From positions 1 through 64,000 of the forward strand of contig NZ_QPIX01000010.1 of the NCBI RefSeq assembly GCF_003337715.1: a stretch of 64,000 nt of DNA, in the 5' to 3' direction. The notes under the pieces are model-generated. The model saw only the letters and a list, made by a program, of their open reading frames with translations. It did not search any database and had not been told where the DNA came from. Below are positions 35,894 through 45,680 of this stretch, piece after piece. The stretch's first letter is position 1, and every line of letters starts with the position of its first letter. The translations under genes were made by a program, and so were the position numbers. The stretch is from Ciceribacter lividus. Its GTDB lineage: Bacteria; Pseudomonadota; Alphaproteobacteria; Rhizobiales; Rhizobiaceae.

Positions 35894-37678
35894 TCAGGCA
35901 AAAAGCGCACGCGCCGCCGTCAGGCTCGCTTCGCCGTTGACGACGCGGTCCTTGAGGGCCGCGGTCTCGGCGATCAGGTTTTCCGCGGCGAAGCGGCAGA
36001 GCGCGATGCGGTTGTCGCGGCCGTGGTCCTCGTCGGCGAGCGCGCCCTTGGCGAGATAGGTTCCTGTCAGCGCGAGGCCAAACAGCCGCTGGTAAGGGGT
36101 GGCGCCGGCCAGGGCCGCGGCCACATTGCCTTCAGCCAGGCGGGCGAGCAGCCATTCCGTGGTGTCCTCGAGATCGGCGAGGCTCGCATCGATGCGGTCG
36201 GCGGTGGTGCCGAAGCCTTCGAGGTTGGAGGCGCGCACGGCCTTGGCGATCTCCTTCAGTTCGGCGATGAAACCGCGCACCTGGGCGCCCTCCGACAGGG
36301 GAAGCTTGCGGGTGACGAGGTCGGCGGCCTGGATGCCGTTGGTGCCTTCATAGATCGGGGCGATGCGGGCGTCGCGCAGGTAACGGGCGGCACCGGTCTC
36401 CTCGATGAAGCCCATGCCGCCATGCACCTGGATGCCCATCGACGCGACGTCGACGCCGGCATCGGTGGCAAAGGACTTGGCGATCGGGGTCAGCAGCGCG
36501 CCGCGCTCGGCCCACTTCTTCGCGTCCGCGCCGTCCGTGTGGTGAGACATGTCGATCGCATGGGCGCAGGAATAGCAGATGGCGCGCGAGCCTTGGGTCA
36601 GCGCCTTCATGGTGATCAGCGTGCGGGCAACGTCCGGATGCTCGATGATCGGGCTCATGCCGGAACCGGTCCAGCCGGGCGCCTTGCCCTGGGTACGTTC
36701 CTTTGCGTATTCGACCGCCTTCTGGGTCGCCGCCTCGCAGATCGCGACGCCCTGCATGCCGACGGCGAGGCGCGCATTGTTCATCATCGTGAACATGCAG
36801 GCGAGCCCCTTGTTCTCCTCGCCGACGAGGTAACCGATCGCGCCCGGCTCGTCGCCAAACTTGCCGTCGCCATAGATCATCGTGCAGGTCGGCGAGCCGT
36901 GGATGCCGAGCTTGTGCTCTAGCGAATGGCAGTGGAGGTCGTTACGGGGCCCAAGCGAGCCGTCGTCGTTGACGAGGAACTTCGGCACCAGGAAGAGCGA
37001 GATGCCGCGGGTGCCGGCCGGGGCGTCGGGAAGGCGCGCCAGCACCAGGTGGACGATGTTGTCGGTGACTTCGTGTTCGCCCCAGGTGATGAAGATCTTC
37101 TGGCCGAAGATGCGGTAGGTGCCGTCGTCGCGGCGCTCGGCGCGCGTCTTCATGACGCCGAGGTCGGACCCGGCATGCGGCTCGGTGAGGTTCATCGAGG
37201 CGGTCCACTCGCCCGACACCATCTTGTGCAGGAATTTTTCCTTCAGCGCCTCGCTGCCGTGGGCGGCGAGCGCCTCCGAGGCGCCCATGGTGAGCGTCGG
37301 ACCGAGCGCGAACGCCATCGAGCCGGAATTCCACATTTCGAGCGCGGCGACGTTGAGCATATGGGGAAGCGCCTGACCGCCGAATTCTTCCGGGGCGACG
37401 AGCGCGTTCCAGCCCCCCTCGGCCCATTGGCGATAGAGGTCGGCCCAGCCGTCCGGCACCATGACCTTGCCGTCGACGAGCCTTGCGCCCTGCCGGTCGC
37501 CGATCTCGGCAAGCGGGGCGACCTCGTCGCTTGCAAAGCGCCCGGCTTCGGAAAGGATCGCGTCCACCAGGTCGTCGCTGAGGTCTCCGAGGCGTCCCTC
37601 GTCGATTGCCTTGGAAAGGCCGGCCACATGCTTCAGGGTGAATGCGATCTCGTCTACCGGCGCCTTGTACATGCGCAT
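35894..37678 (-). CDS. Acyl-CoA dehydrogenase
   Basis: A 594-residue FAD enzyme of the long acyl-CoA dehydrogenase type (with an extra C-terminal domain, as in DmdC-like enzymes). Motifs: [94 protein letters not shown]. The Glu in YEGTNG is the general base position. It oxidises acyl-CoA to enoyl-CoA; chain length is unknown. The hydratase follows on the same strand (186 bases, repeats between). Confidence 0.92.
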   Translation of the reverse strand: MRMYKAPVDEIAFTLKHVAGLSKAIDEGRLGDLSDDLVDAILSEAGRFASDEVAPLAEIGDRQGARLVDGKVMVPDGWADLYRQWAEGGWNALVAPEEFGGQALPHMLNVAALEMWNSGSMAFALGPTLTMGASEALAAHGSEALKEKFLHKMVSGEWTASMNLTEPHAGSDLGVMKTRAERRDDGTYRIFGQKIFITWGEHEVTDNIVHLVLARLPDAPAGTRGISLFLVPKFLVNDDGSLGPRNDLHCHSLEHKLGIHGSPTCTMIYGDGKFGDEPGAIGYLVGEENKGLACMFTMMNNARLAVGMQGVAICEAATQKAVEYAKERTQGKAPGWTGSGMSPIIEHPDVARTLITMKALTQGSRAICYSCAHAIDMSHHTDGADAKKWAERGALLTPIAKSFATDAGVDVASMGIQVHGGMGFIEETGAARYLRDARIAPIYEGTNGIQAADLVTRKLPLSEGAQVRGFIAELKEIAKAVRASNLEGFGTTADRIDASLADLEDTTEWLLARLAEGNVAAALAGATPYQRLFGLALTGTYLAKGALADEDHGRDNRIALCRFAAENLIAETAALKDRVVNGEASLTAARALFA

Positions 37679-37760
37679 GCTCCTCCTGCTGACGTCCCGT
37701 CATTTCCGCGGCCGGTCCTCCGGGCCTGATGCGGAAATCGTGTCCTTTGGCTAATTGATT

Positions 37761-37777
37761 TTTACGTAAACGTCAAA
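37761..37777 (-). promoter_or_regulatory. LiuR-like operator upstream of acyl-CoA dehydrogenase
   Basis: The sequence TTTACGTAAACGTCAAA (on minus TTTGACGTTTACGTAAA) matches the TTTACGtttACG(T/C)AA pattern of MerR-family LiuR regulators, which control branched-chain amino acid and fatty-acid catabolism. It lies 83 bases before the dehydrogenase start. The rest of 37679-37969 shows no gene. Confidence 0.5.
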
Positions 37778-37969
37778 CCGTTTTGCCGTCGGAGAGTGTG
37801 TGGCTGTAGTGGCCAGCACCAACCGGTCTGAGGGTTTGCAGGCCGCAAGGCCGTTGCGTCACCGCCCCGTCTGCATCCTTGGACGGAAACGCCACTCAGG
37901 CAGGGCGATTGCCGCCGATGGGGAACTGCCGGCAAAGCGACTCGCATGTGGATGTTGGTTCGTGAACGG

Positions 37970-38428
37970 TCAACGCGACAATCCGAACTGGATCTCGATC
38001 CGGTGATAGGGTGCGCCGGGTCCTCGCCAGTCGTGATAGACCTCGCGGCTCTCGCCAGAGAAGTGATGGCGTGACATTTCGATCTCGGCGACGAGCGGCG
38101 CATATCCTTGGGTAAACAGGGTTCGCAAGGGCCCCTGATGGACGCGGGCCGCGACCATGATGGGTTCGAAGTGGCAAAGCTCGATCGAACCGGTATAGGC
38201 GACGGGTCTGGTGACAGGCCGGCATATCTCCCAGTCGAAAGGCGTCTTGCCGTTCTTCGGCAGGTGGTGCGAAACGAACAGCCACGGACCGTCGGCACTC
38301 AGGCCGGCCGCCTCGATCTGCCGTTCGATCAGGGGCGCACACTCGGCTGCCGCCTGCTTGACCTCGGGAATGCGCAAGCGCCTGCACAGGCGCAAAACCC
38401 ACATGTCGGGCGTCTCTTTGATCTGCAT
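37970..38428 (-). CDS. GyrI-like/effector-binding domain protein
   Basis: A 152-residue protein resembling the AraC-effector-binding (GyrI-like) fold, which binds small aromatic or cationic molecules. A typical strand-helix core is seen: PFDWEICRPVTRP, LCHFEPIMVAARVHQGPLRTL and FSGESREVYHDWRGPGAPYHRIEIQFGL. No DNA-binding domain is attached. ATG 38428 has AGGAG 7 bases upstream. Its ligand is unknown. Confidence 0.65.
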   Translation of the reverse strand: MQIKETPDMWVLRLCRRLRIPEVKQAAAECAPLIERQIEAAGLSADGPWLFVSHHLPKNGKTPFDWEICRPVTRPVAYTGSIELCHFEPIMVAARVHQGPLRTLFTQGYAPLVAEIEMSRHHFSGESREVYHDWRGPGAPYHRIEIQFGLSR

Positions 38429-38688
38429 GGCGAACTCCTTCGACCTGCAGGTAGATCGCCGGGCGTTTGCCGACAAATGCGATAGAAGCATGATATTCTA
38501 AATTTTCGCTTGTCTTCGCGTATTAAAGGAAAATTCTTCCGCCTCCTGTCCGCGGACCGATGGGAAACCTAGGAGACCGGTTTCGCCACAGCCAAAAGGG
38601 AGCGTCGCCGCGCAAGGAGCAGTTGCAGAGCGGCCGGTTTGCCTGCATAAAACCCTCACTGCGTGATATTTTTGAGGATATAACGATC

Positions 38689-39495
38689 ATGGTCGACTCT
38701 GCCGATGCGCCTGTATCCCGAGGTCGATCTGCCGCATTCGGGGGCGGTGCAGTCATCGGTGCCCTCGGTGGATTGATCGGTCTCGGCGGTGCGGAATTTC
38801 GGTTGCCGCTGCTGATCGGCCTCTTCAACTTCGCCGCCCTGGAAGCCGTCATTCTCAACAAGGCCATGAGCCTCGTCGTCGTCGCTTCCGCCTTGCCGTT
38901 CCGGGCGGCAACGATTCCATTCAGTGAGATTGCCGCGCACTGGCTGATTGTGGTCAATCTGCTCGCCGGAAGTCTTGCCGGAGCGTGGTTCGGGGCGGGG
39001 TGGGCGACGCGCCTGAAGTCGGAAGCACTCTACAAGGTCATTGCGGTTCTGCTCGTGATCATCGCGGTCGTGCTGGCCGTCGGTCATGATGCCGTCGCCG
39101 GGCAACCGCTCCTGAGCGGGACGGCGCAGGTCGTTGCGGGCGTGGTGGCGGGCGTCGTCATCGGGATCGTCGCCTCGCTGCTCGGTGTGGCTGGTGGGGA
39201 ACTGCTGATTCCGACGCTCGTGCTGCTGTTCGGAGCGGATATCAAACTGGCTGGAAGTCTTTCCCTCGCAGTGAGCCTTCCGACCATGCTCGTCGGCTTC
39301 ACCCGATACAGTCGCGACCAGAGCTTTGCCGTTCTCGGCCGCAACAAGGCGTTCCTTCTCGTGATGGCGGCAGGGTCGATCGTCGGGACATTTGTCGGTG
39401 GGCGGCTGCTCGGTCTCGTGCCCAATGTGGTCTTGCTTCCGGCCCTCGCGGTGATCCTTCTGATTTCTGCCTTGAAAGTGTGGCGGCACCGATAA
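38689..39495 (+). CDS. TSUP family membrane transporter (TauE/SafE type)
   Basis: A 268-residue membrane protein with about eight hydrophobic helices and the TSUP repeat pattern (GGAVIGALGGLIGLGGAEFRLPLLI in the N-half; VVIGIVASLLGVAGGELLIPTLVLLFG in the C-half). The family moves anions such as sulfite, sulfonates or organic acids. The substrate here is unknown. The ATG at 38689 has GAGGA upstream. A second TSUP gene occurs at the end of the window. Confidence 0.88.
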   Translation: MVDSADAPVSRGRSAAFGGGAVIGALGGLIGLGGAEFRLPLLIGLFNFAALEAVILNKAMSLVVVASALPFRAATIPFSEIAAHWLIVVNLLAGSLAGAWFGAGWATRLKSEALYKVIAVLLVIIAVVLAVGHDAVAGQPLLSGTAQVVAGVVAGVVIGIVASLLGVAGGELLIPTLVLLFGADIKLAGSLSLAVSLPTMLVGFTRYSRDQSFAVLGRNKAFLLVMAAGSIVGTFVGGRLLGLVPNVVLLPALAVILLISALKVWRHR

Positions 39496-39520
39496 CGTCT
39501 CGACGAAGACCCTTGCGGGC

Positions 39521-39553
39521 AAAGAAAAACCCCCGGTGTTCAGGCCGGGGGTT
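39521..39553 (-). terminator. Intrinsic terminator of the 4HB chemoreceptor
   Basis: AACCCCCGG (39528-39536) and CCGGGGGTT (39545-39553) form a 9-bp stem; on the minus strand TTTTTCTTT follows. It also lies downstream of the TSUP gene and may act for both. Confidence 0.85.
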
Positions 39554-39582
39554 GAGATCGTCTGGAGCCTGAGCCTCTCGGC

Positions 39583-41523
39583 TCAGAATTCTTCCCAGTC
39601 GTCGACGGCGAGTGCCGCATTGCCACGGGTATAGGTGGCCTTCGGGGCAGGGGCCGACTGCGGGCGCGATGCCGGTCGGGTGACCGGGGCGGCACTGGCT
39701 AGCGGGCGTGATGCCGTGGTGATGGCGCGTTCCCCGGCGGCGAGCCGGAACTGGCCGATCAGTTCGCGGAGCTTGGCGGTCTCCGTGGCGAGGCTCGAGC
39801 TTGCCGCCGTCGATTGCTCGACCATGGCGGCGTTCTGCTGGGTCGTCTGGTCCATCGAATTGACGGCGGTATTGACCTCGGCAAGCCCGATCGACTGTTC
39901 CTTTGCCGCGGTGGCGATCGAATCCATGTGCTGGTTCATCTCGGTGATGAAGCCGCTGATCGCCTGCAGCGCCACGCCGGTGTCGCGCACCAGCTTCACG
40001 CCGTTTTCCACTTCGTCGGACGAGTTCTGGATGAGACCCTTGATCTCGCGGGCCGCCTGGGCGGAGCGCTGGGCGAGCTCGCGGACCTCCTGGGCGACGA
40101 CGGCGAAACCCTTTCCGGCCTCACCGGCACGCGCCGCCTCGACGCCGGCGTTGAGCGCAAGCAGGTTGGTCTGGAAGGCGATCTCGTCGATGACGCCGAT
40201 GATGTTGGAGATCTGCTGCGAGGACCCCTCGATGCGCCGCATCGCTTCCTCGGCGCTGGCGACGACACCCGCCGATTTCGCGGCACCCTGGTTCGCCTGG
40301 GTGGCGACGGCACGGGCGTCTTCGGTGCGGCGGGTCGAGGAGTTGACGTTGGCAGTGATCTCGTCGAGCGCGGCAGCCGTCTCCTCGAGCGAGGCGGCCT
40401 GCTGCTCCGTACGCTTCGAGAGGTTCTCCGCGGCGTTCGCCATTTCGCGGGCGCCGTTGTCCATGGTGGAAACGCTGTGCTGGATGACCTGCAGCGTCGA
40501 GGAGAGCTGCTGGACGGACTGGTTGAAGTCGCGGCGCAGTTCCTCGAAGTCGGCGGCGAAGGCCTCGTCGAGCTGGAAGGAGAGGTCGCCGGAGGCGAGC
40601 CGCTTCAGCCCGGCGGCAAGGCCCGAGGTCGCAACCCGCATGCGCTCGGCGGCTTCCGCTTCGGCGCGCTGCTGGCTGGCGATCCGGTCGAGTTCCGCCT
40701 GCCGGCGGTTTTCTTCGGCCTCAGCCTCGAGACGCTTGTTGGTGATTGCCGCCTGCCGGAAGACTTCGACGGCGCCGGCCATCTGGCCGATTTCGTCGGT
40801 GCGGCCGGCATAGGGGATCGACGCATCGGTGTCGCCGTCGGCGAGCCCGCGCATGGAACGGGTGATGCGCTGGATCGGGTTGGCGACCCCGGTGACGGTG
40901 AACAGCATCGCCGCACCGGTGATGAGCATGGCAAGGACGCTCACGGAAACAATCAGGACCTCAATGAAGTCGAATTCGGCCTTCATCTCGTTGTGCACGG
41001 CATCCGCCTGCTCGACATAGTGATCGACCATCGTGTCGATTGCCTGGTCGCTTGCGTCGCCATACTTCTGCAATTCGTCGGCGAAGGCGGCTTTGGCTTC
41101 GTCGTTCTTGTTCTCGCGGGAAAGCGCCAGCACCTTTTCGCCGTGTTGGACGTAGGCATCGAGGGTTGCCGTCACCTCGCCGATCAGCTTTTGCTCTTCG
41201 GCATCCCTGACGAATTGCTCGTTCTGCTTGCGGATCAGCTCACGCTGGAAATCCACATAGGTCTTGATGTCCTTTTCGGCCGCGGTCATGGCCTCCGGAG
41301 TGACGCTCATGATGTGCCGGGCATAGGAAAGCCGGACGTCGACCATGCCCTTGTCCATTAGTCGCACCTGGTTGATCGAAGGCAGCATCCTGTCGGCAAC
41401 CTCGCTCCCGCGATCGAAAATGGTGGAAATGCCGGAGATGGCGGCGAAAGCGAGGCCGCCGGTGATGACGGCGATCGACGCCAGGCTGAGGATCAGCGAA
41501 GTCTTGACGGTGGGGCGCTTCAT
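39583..41523 (-). CDS. Methyl-accepting chemotaxis protein with 4HB sensor
   Basis: Chemoreceptor of 646 residues with an N-terminal membrane helix, a periplasmic four-helix-bundle domain of 4HB_MCP type (about 30-190: VRLMDKGMVDVRLSYARHIM, KDIKTYVDFQRELIRKQN), a second membrane helix, HAMP, and signalling tip EIAFQTNLLALNAGVEAARAGE. It ends in DWEEF, a CheR/CheB tether pentapeptide. The ligand is unknown. It has its own terminator and an unusually long upstream gap. Confidence 0.94.
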   Translation of the reverse strand: MKRPTVKTSLILSLASIAVITGGLAFAAISGISTIFDRGSEVADRMLPSINQVRLMDKGMVDVRLSYARHIMSVTPEAMTAAEKDIKTYVDFQRELIRKQNEQFVRDAEEQKLIGEVTATLDAYVQHGEKVLALSRENKNDEAKAAFADELQKYGDASDQAIDTMVDHYVEQADAVHNEMKAEFDFIEVLIVSVSVLAMLITGAAMLFTVTGVANPIQRITRSMRGLADGDTDASIPYAGRTDEIGQMAGAVEVFRQAAITNKRLEAEAEENRRQAELDRIASQQRAEAEAAERMRVATSGLAAGLKRLASGDLSFQLDEAFAADFEELRRDFNQSVQQLSSTLQVIQHSVSTMDNGAREMANAAENLSKRTEQQAASLEETAAALDEITANVNSSTRRTEDARAVATQANQGAAKSAGVVASAEEAMRRIEGSSQQISNIIGVIDEIAFQTNLLALNAGVEAARAGEAGKGFAVVAQEVRELAQRSAQAAREIKGLIQNSSDEVENGVKLVRDTGVALQAISGFITEMNQHMDSIATAAKEQSIGLAEVNTAVNSMDQTTQQNAAMVEQSTAASSSLATETAKLRELIGQFRLAAGERAITTASRPLASAAPVTRPASRPQSAPAPKATYTRGNAALAVDDWEEF

Positions 41524-41989
41524 GGAAATTCCTTCTGAAATACGGTTCCGCGCACCGGGGAGGGCGGCATGCGGAGATGGCTGTGATCGGAAAACATGAT
41601 CGGCCGGAAGCGGCTCCTGGAGGACGGCTTCCGGTAGGCGACGGCCCTGCGCGCGGCCACTTCATCTCGCCTGCCTCGCGAAATTGCGGGGCAATACTGT
41701 TCTGCAACGGAATGGTTGAGAAGCGGTTAACTGCGGTTGCATCGATAAACTAAACTGCACGCAGAAGGTTTTCCTGCGATCACTATTGCACAACCGCAAC
41801 TGTTAAGTTCTGTAGCGCTGATATAGTATCTTCTGGATCAATGTCCGCTTGGAAAGAAATTCGCGATCGGGACGATATTCCGTCAGTAAACTTGGAAATA
41901 CTGGAAAATGGAAAGCCGCGTTGCAGGCGAGCGCAAGCATCTCCCGTCCTGCGGACGGAAGCGCCGGGCCTGCATTCGGGTTGCGGGTA
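41524..41989. other. 466-bp intergenic region between a chemoreceptor and xseB
   Basis: No supported gene. It must hold the chemoreceptor promoter (minus strand). A small perfect hairpin CCGTCC-TGC-GGACGG (about 41944-41958) follows the xseB stop on the minus strand and may be a terminator. It is more AT-rich around 41700-41900 than the coding flanks. I see no RNA gene or mobile element. Confidence 0.5.
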
Positions 41990-42250
41990 TTACTCGCGGT
42001 CGAGAGGCTCGGTGCCCTGCGGCTTGCCGGCACGGTCGAGGCGGATCTTCTCGATCCGGTTTTCGGCGGCGGCCAGCAGCGTCTCGCAATGCTTCTTCAA
42101 CTGTTCGCCGCGCTCGTAGATGGCAATCGACTCGTCAAGCGCCACATCGCCACGCTCCAGTCGCGCCACGATGCTCTCCAGCTCGGCGACGGCCTTCTCG
42201 AACGAATAGCCGGAAAGATCGGCCTGGGGGGCGCTTTCGGTCATGATCAA
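41990..42250 (-). CDS. xseB: Exodeoxyribonuclease VII small subunit
   Basis: A short 86-residue XseB, the small subunit that packs on XseA in the single-strand-degrading exonuclease VII. The hallmark is [44 protein letters not shown], a helical hairpin. The C-terminus ([19 protein letters not shown]) is family-typical. Its start overlaps the stop of the upstream deacetylase-fold gene by 4 bases (ATGA). Confidence 0.95.
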   Translation of the reverse strand: MIMTESAPQADLSGYSFEKAVAELESIVARLERGDVALDESIAIYERGEQLKKHCETLLAAAENRIEKIRLDRAGKPQGTEPLDRE

Positions 42251-43182
42251 CCCTTCATCAGTCTCATGATATGCATGCCCGCCGATTCGGCGAGGCCTTC
42301 GAGATCATAGCCGCCTTCGAGAAGGCTGACGACCCGGTTATGGGCGAATTTGTCCGCCACTTCCATCACCCGCCCGGTCGCCCAGTCGAAATCCTCGCCA
42401 ACGAGATTGAGCTGTCCCAGCGGGTCGCGGTGGTGCGCGTCGAAGCCGGCCGAGATCAGGATGAGGTCGGGCCGGAAGCTTTCGAGTGCCGGCAGGACGC
42501 GCGCCTTGAACGCCTCGCGGAAATGCTCGCTGCCGGTGTTCGGCGACAGCGGCGCGTTGACGATGTTGCCGAAGGCGCCGGTCTCCTCCTTCTTGCCCGT
42601 GCCGGGATAGAGCGGCATCTGGTGCGTCGAGCAGAAGAGTACCGACCGGTCGTCCCAGAAGATGTCCTGCGTGCCGTTGCCGTGGTGCACGTCCCAGTCG
42701 ACGATCGCCACGCGCTCGACGCCGTGATGCCGCATCGCGTGGCGGGCGGCGATGGCAATGGTGTTGAACAGGCAGAAGCCCATGGCCGTCGCCTTCTCCG
42801 CATGGTGGCCGGGCGGGCGGCAGGCGACGAAGGCATTGGTGATCTCGCGTGCCATCACCGCGTCGACGGCGGCCATTGCCCCGCCGATCGCCGTCAGCGC
42901 CGCCTGCAGGCTTTTCGGCGAGACATAGGTGTCGGTCTCCACCCGGTTGATCTCGCCCTCTTCCTCGGGGATCTGCCGCTTGATTGCGGCGAGGTGCTCT
43001 TCCGGATGCACCAGAAGCACCGCATCCTCGTTCGCCTGCGGCGCCTGCGTCCGCTGCAGCGGCGCGAAATTCGGATGTTCGAGCGCAATGTTGATCGCGC
43101 GCAGCCGGTCCGGCCGCTCCGGATGGCCGGGGGGCGTCAGGTGCTCGAGGAAAACCGGGTGCTCGTAGAGGCGTGTGGTCAT
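42247..43182 (-). CDS. Histone deacetylase-fold hydrolase (AcuC/HDAC family)
   Basis: A 311-residue Zn-dependent amidohydrolase of the arginase/HDAC fold. Catalytic features: [20 protein letters not shown], the metal ligands in [16 protein letters not shown], and [14 protein letters not shown]. The family deacetylates proteins or acetylated small molecules such as polyamines; the substrate here is unknown. It precedes and is translationally coupled to xseB. Confidence 0.9.
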   Translation of the reverse strand: MTTRLYEHPVFLEHLTPPGHPERPDRLRAINIALEHPNFAPLQRTQAPQANEDAVLLVHPEEHLAAIKRQIPEEEGEINRVETDTYVSPKSLQAALTAIGGAMAAVDAVMAREITNAFVACRPPGHHAEKATAMGFCLFNTIAIAARHAMRHHGVERVAIVDWDVHHGNGTQDIFWDDRSVLFCSTHQMPLYPGTGKKEETGAFGNIVNAPLSPNTGSEHFREAFKARVLPALESFRPDLILISAGFDAHHRDPLGQLNLVGEDFDWATGRVMEVADKFAHNRVVSLLEGGYDLEGLAESAGMHIMRLMKG

Positions 43183-43398
43183 GGTCGTTCCCGGGTCAGA
43201 TGGTATTCTCGGCCGGTCGGCCCGAAGTAGCTTTCTCCGTCTTCGCGGGCCATTCTAGGACCGCGCGGCGCGTAGCGCCACCGCTCCGCCACCTCGATTG
43301 ACGACTGTCAACAGAAGCCCGCCGTTCCCGCCGCTCCTTGTTCTTCCTCGCCGAATGAACGTATAAATGCCTTGCACATGGGAGAGGGCAGGCAGGCC

Positions 43399-43800
43399 AT
43401 GGACGACATCGAGCGCGTCGAAGTGACGGAAACCATCGTTCCCTATCGCGACATCGATATGACGGGGCGGATGCACAATGCCGCCTATCTCGCCCATGCC
43501 GAGACCGCGCTCAGCCATTTCTGGCGCTATCGCCCGCCGCTTGAGGACGAGCCGCACTTCCAGCCGACCAAGATCGAGATCCGCCTGCACGAGCCCCTGC
43601 ATCTCGACGATCGGGTGAAGCTTACCGTCCGCGTCGACAAGATCGGCATGAAGTCGGTCGGCTTCGATATCCTCGTTGAGCGCGGCGAAACGCTTGCGGC
43701 CGAGGTCGAGATCGTCTGGGCGGCGACCGGCAGGGACGACGACGAGCCGGTCACGCTGCCGGAAACCCTGCGTGACTGGCTCTACAGCTATCTCCCGTGA
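43399..43800 (+). CDS. Acyl-CoA thioesterase, 4HBT hotdog family
   Basis: A 133-residue hotdog-fold protein. The YRDIDMTGRMHNAAYLAHAETALSHF segment is the catalytic helix region of 4-hydroxybenzoyl-CoA thioesterase-type enzymes (Asp-Met-His-Asn). It presumably cleaves an acyl-CoA or acyl-ACP thioester. ATG 43399 has a GGCAGG ribosome site and starts the conserved domain. It is divergent from the deacetylase gene and converges with the sorbosone dehydrogenase-like gene. Confidence 0.85.
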   Translation: MDDIERVEVTETIVPYRDIDMTGRMHNAAYLAHAETALSHFWRYRPPLEDEPHFQPTKIEIRLHEPLHLDDRVKLTVRVDKIGMKSVGFDILVERGETLAAEVEIVWAATGRDDDEPVTLPETLRDWLYSYLP

Positions 43801-43824
43801 CGAACGGCTGCGCGGTCGGCTTGC

Positions 43825-45120
43825 TCACGCCCCCGTCACGCGCCAGATGACGTCGCCGACATCGTCCGCGACGAGCAGTGAACCGTCGGGCCCGATGGTC
43901 ACGCCGACCGGGCGGCCGTAGGAGAACTTCTCGTCCGGCGAGAGGAAGCCGGTCAGGATGTCGCGCGGCGGACCCGACGGCTTGCCGTTCTCGAAGGGCA
44001 CGAAGATCACCCGGTAGCCGGAGAGCGTCGAACGGTTCCACGAGCCGTGCTGGCCGATGACCATGCCGTCCGGGAAGCCGGGCAGGGTGCCCGCCGGCAA
44101 CCAGCAGAGGCCGAGCGAGGCGGTGTGGCCGCCGAGCGCATAATCGGGCCGGATGGCGGTGGCGACGAGGCTTGGCGCTTGCGGCACGCGGTCGTCGACC
44201 GTCTGGCCCCAGTAGCAATAGGGCCAGCCGTAGAAGCCGCCATCCTTCACCGAGGTCAGGTAGTCGGGCGGCGTCTCGTCGCCCAGCCCGTCGCGCTCGT
44301 TGACCACCGTCCAGAGCGCGCCGGTGGCCGGCTCGAAGGCGAGCCCGACGGGGTTGCGCAGGCCGCCTGCGAATATGCGGCTCTTCCCGGTCCTGAGGTC
44401 GATCTCGTAGATGCAGGCGCGGCCTTCCTCGGCGGCGAAACCGTGTTCGGCGATGTTGCTCAGCGAACCGACGCCGACATAGAGCTTGCTGCCGTCCGGG
44501 CTCGCGAGCACGCTGCGTGTCCAGTGGCCGGCCGGCTTGAAGTCGGCGATCTTGCGGCCCTCTGCGGCGATGCGGGTGGCACCCTCAGTATAGGGATAGG
44601 CCATCAGCCCATCGGTGTTGCCGACATAGAAGGTGCCGTCGAGCAGTGCCATGCCGAAGGGGTGGTTGAGCCCTTCCATGAAGGCGTGGCGGACCTCGGC
44701 GGTGCCGTCGCCGTCGTTGTCGCGCAGCAGCGTGATGCGGTTCGGGCTTTCGCCGACGGCCGCCGCCCGCTTCATCGTCGCATACATCGCATAGTCGAAC
44801 GGGGTGCGCATGCGCCCGCCGTCGACGCCGAGCGCCTCGGAGGCGAGCACGTCGCCGTTCGGCAGCACGTAGATCCAGCGCGGGTGCTTGAGCCCCCTGG
44901 CGAAGGCGTTCACCTTCAGCCCCGACGCGGCCGTCGGTGTGTGGCCGTCGGTCCAGCCCCTGGCGGTCGGCATCTTGAGGGTGGGGATCCGCTGCGGTTT
45001 CGCTTCCGGGATGATCGGTGCGCCGCCGAGGGCCGGCTTGCCGTTACCCGCGCCGCCACGGCGCATGAGGATCATCGCGGCCCCGATCAGGGCGACGAAT
45101 CGACCGAACAGTTCCAGCAT
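43825..45120 (-). CDS. PQQ-dependent sugar dehydrogenase-like protein (sorbosone dehydrogenase family)
   Basis: A 431-residue protein with a single N-terminal membrane helix (FGRFVALIGAAMILM) and a six-bladed beta-propeller: LKHPRWIYVLPNGDVLASEA, RITLLRDNDGDGTAEVRH, LNHPFGMALLDGTFYVGN, GGLRNPVGLAFEPATGALWTVVNERDGLGDETPPDYL and HGSWNRSTLSGYRVIFVP. This matches L-sorbosone/glucose dehydrogenase-like proteins, which use PQQ in the periplasm. The substrate is not clear. ATG 45120 with GAGGAG 8 bases upstream is preferred over 45156. Confidence 0.88.
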   Translation of the reverse strand: MLELFGRFVALIGAAMILMRRGGAGNGKPALGGAPIIPEAKPQRIPTLKMPTARGWTDGHTPTAASGLKVNAFARGLKHPRWIYVLPNGDVLASEALGVDGGRMRTPFDYAMYATMKRAAAVGESPNRITLLRDNDGDGTAEVRHAFMEGLNHPFGMALLDGTFYVGNTDGLMAYPYTEGATRIAAEGRKIADFKPAGHWTRSVLASPDGSKLYVGVGSLSNIAEHGFAAEEGRACIYEIDLRTGKSRIFAGGLRNPVGLAFEPATGALWTVVNERDGLGDETPPDYLTSVKDGGFYGWPYCYWGQTVDDRVPQAPSLVATAIRPDYALGGHTASLGLCWLPAGTLPGFPDGMVIGQHGSWNRSTLSGYRVIFVPFENGKPSGPPRDILTGFLSPDEKFSYGRPVGVTIGPDGSLLVADDVGDVIWRVTGA

Positions 45121-45219
45121 GCCTGCACTCCTCTTCGAGATGTCCTGCGGCACCATAGCCGAAGCGCTGGCTGCGAGAAACTGACCAAACGCAAATTCTG
45201 TCGTCGAAACAGCGACCTT

Positions 45220-45564
45220 TCACTCTTCCTTGGCGAGCCGTGGCTTCACGTGGGTTTCCGACCAGACCCACAGCGCCTTCAGAAGCGGTTCGAGAGTCAT
45301 GCCGAAGGGCGTCATCGAATACTCCACCTTCGGCGGCACTTCCGGATAGACCGTGCGGGCGATCACGCCGTCGGCCTCGAGCTCGCGGAGCTGGTTCGTC
45401 AGCATCCGCTGGGTGAGCCCCGGCAGCAGCCGGCCGAGTTCGTTGAAGCGCTTGGTGCCGTCCATGATGTGGAAAAGCAGGACCACCTTCCACTTGCCGC
45501 TGATGATGTCCATCGCCGCTTCCACAGGGCAGTTGCCGTAGATCTTGTGGCGCTGCTTGCGCAT
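45220..45564 (-). CDS. HxlR family transcriptional regulator
   Basis: A 114-residue winged helix-turn-helix protein of HxlR type: NCPVEAAMDIISGKWKVVLLFHIMDG, then RFNELGRLLPGLTQRMLTNQLRELEADGVIARTVYPEVPPKVEYSMTPFG. The N-terminal Cys (CPVE) is a conserved HxlR redox/ligand-sensing position. It is divergent from an NTF2-fold gene, and a large palindrome in the shared intergenic region is probably its operator. Its ligand is unknown. Confidence 0.92.
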   Translation of the reverse strand: MRKQRHKIYGNCPVEAAMDIISGKWKVVLLFHIMDGTKRFNELGRLLPGLTQRMLTNQLRELEADGVIARTVYPEVPPKVEYSMTPFGMTLEPLLKALWVWSETHVKPRLAKEE

Positions 45565-45581
45565 GTCTTTCCCTCTTCCGC

Positions 45582-45618
45582 GCGCACAAATGGCGCCGTA
45601 ACGGCGCTATTTGTGCGT
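45582..45618. promoter_or_regulatory. 37-bp palindromic operator of the HxlR regulator
   Basis: GCGCACAAAT (45582-45591) is mirrored by ATTTGTGCGT (45609-45618), and the inner GGCGCC and GGCGCT segments extend the symmetry around a central GTAAC. The site lies 18 bases upstream of the hxlR-like start and 63 bases upstream of the divergent gene, so it can regulate both. Confidence 0.7.
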
Positions 45619-45680
45619 ACTGGCGCAATTTTTTCGATCGGTTAAGGCTGCAGACATCAACCCCGAACCAGGAGAACGTG

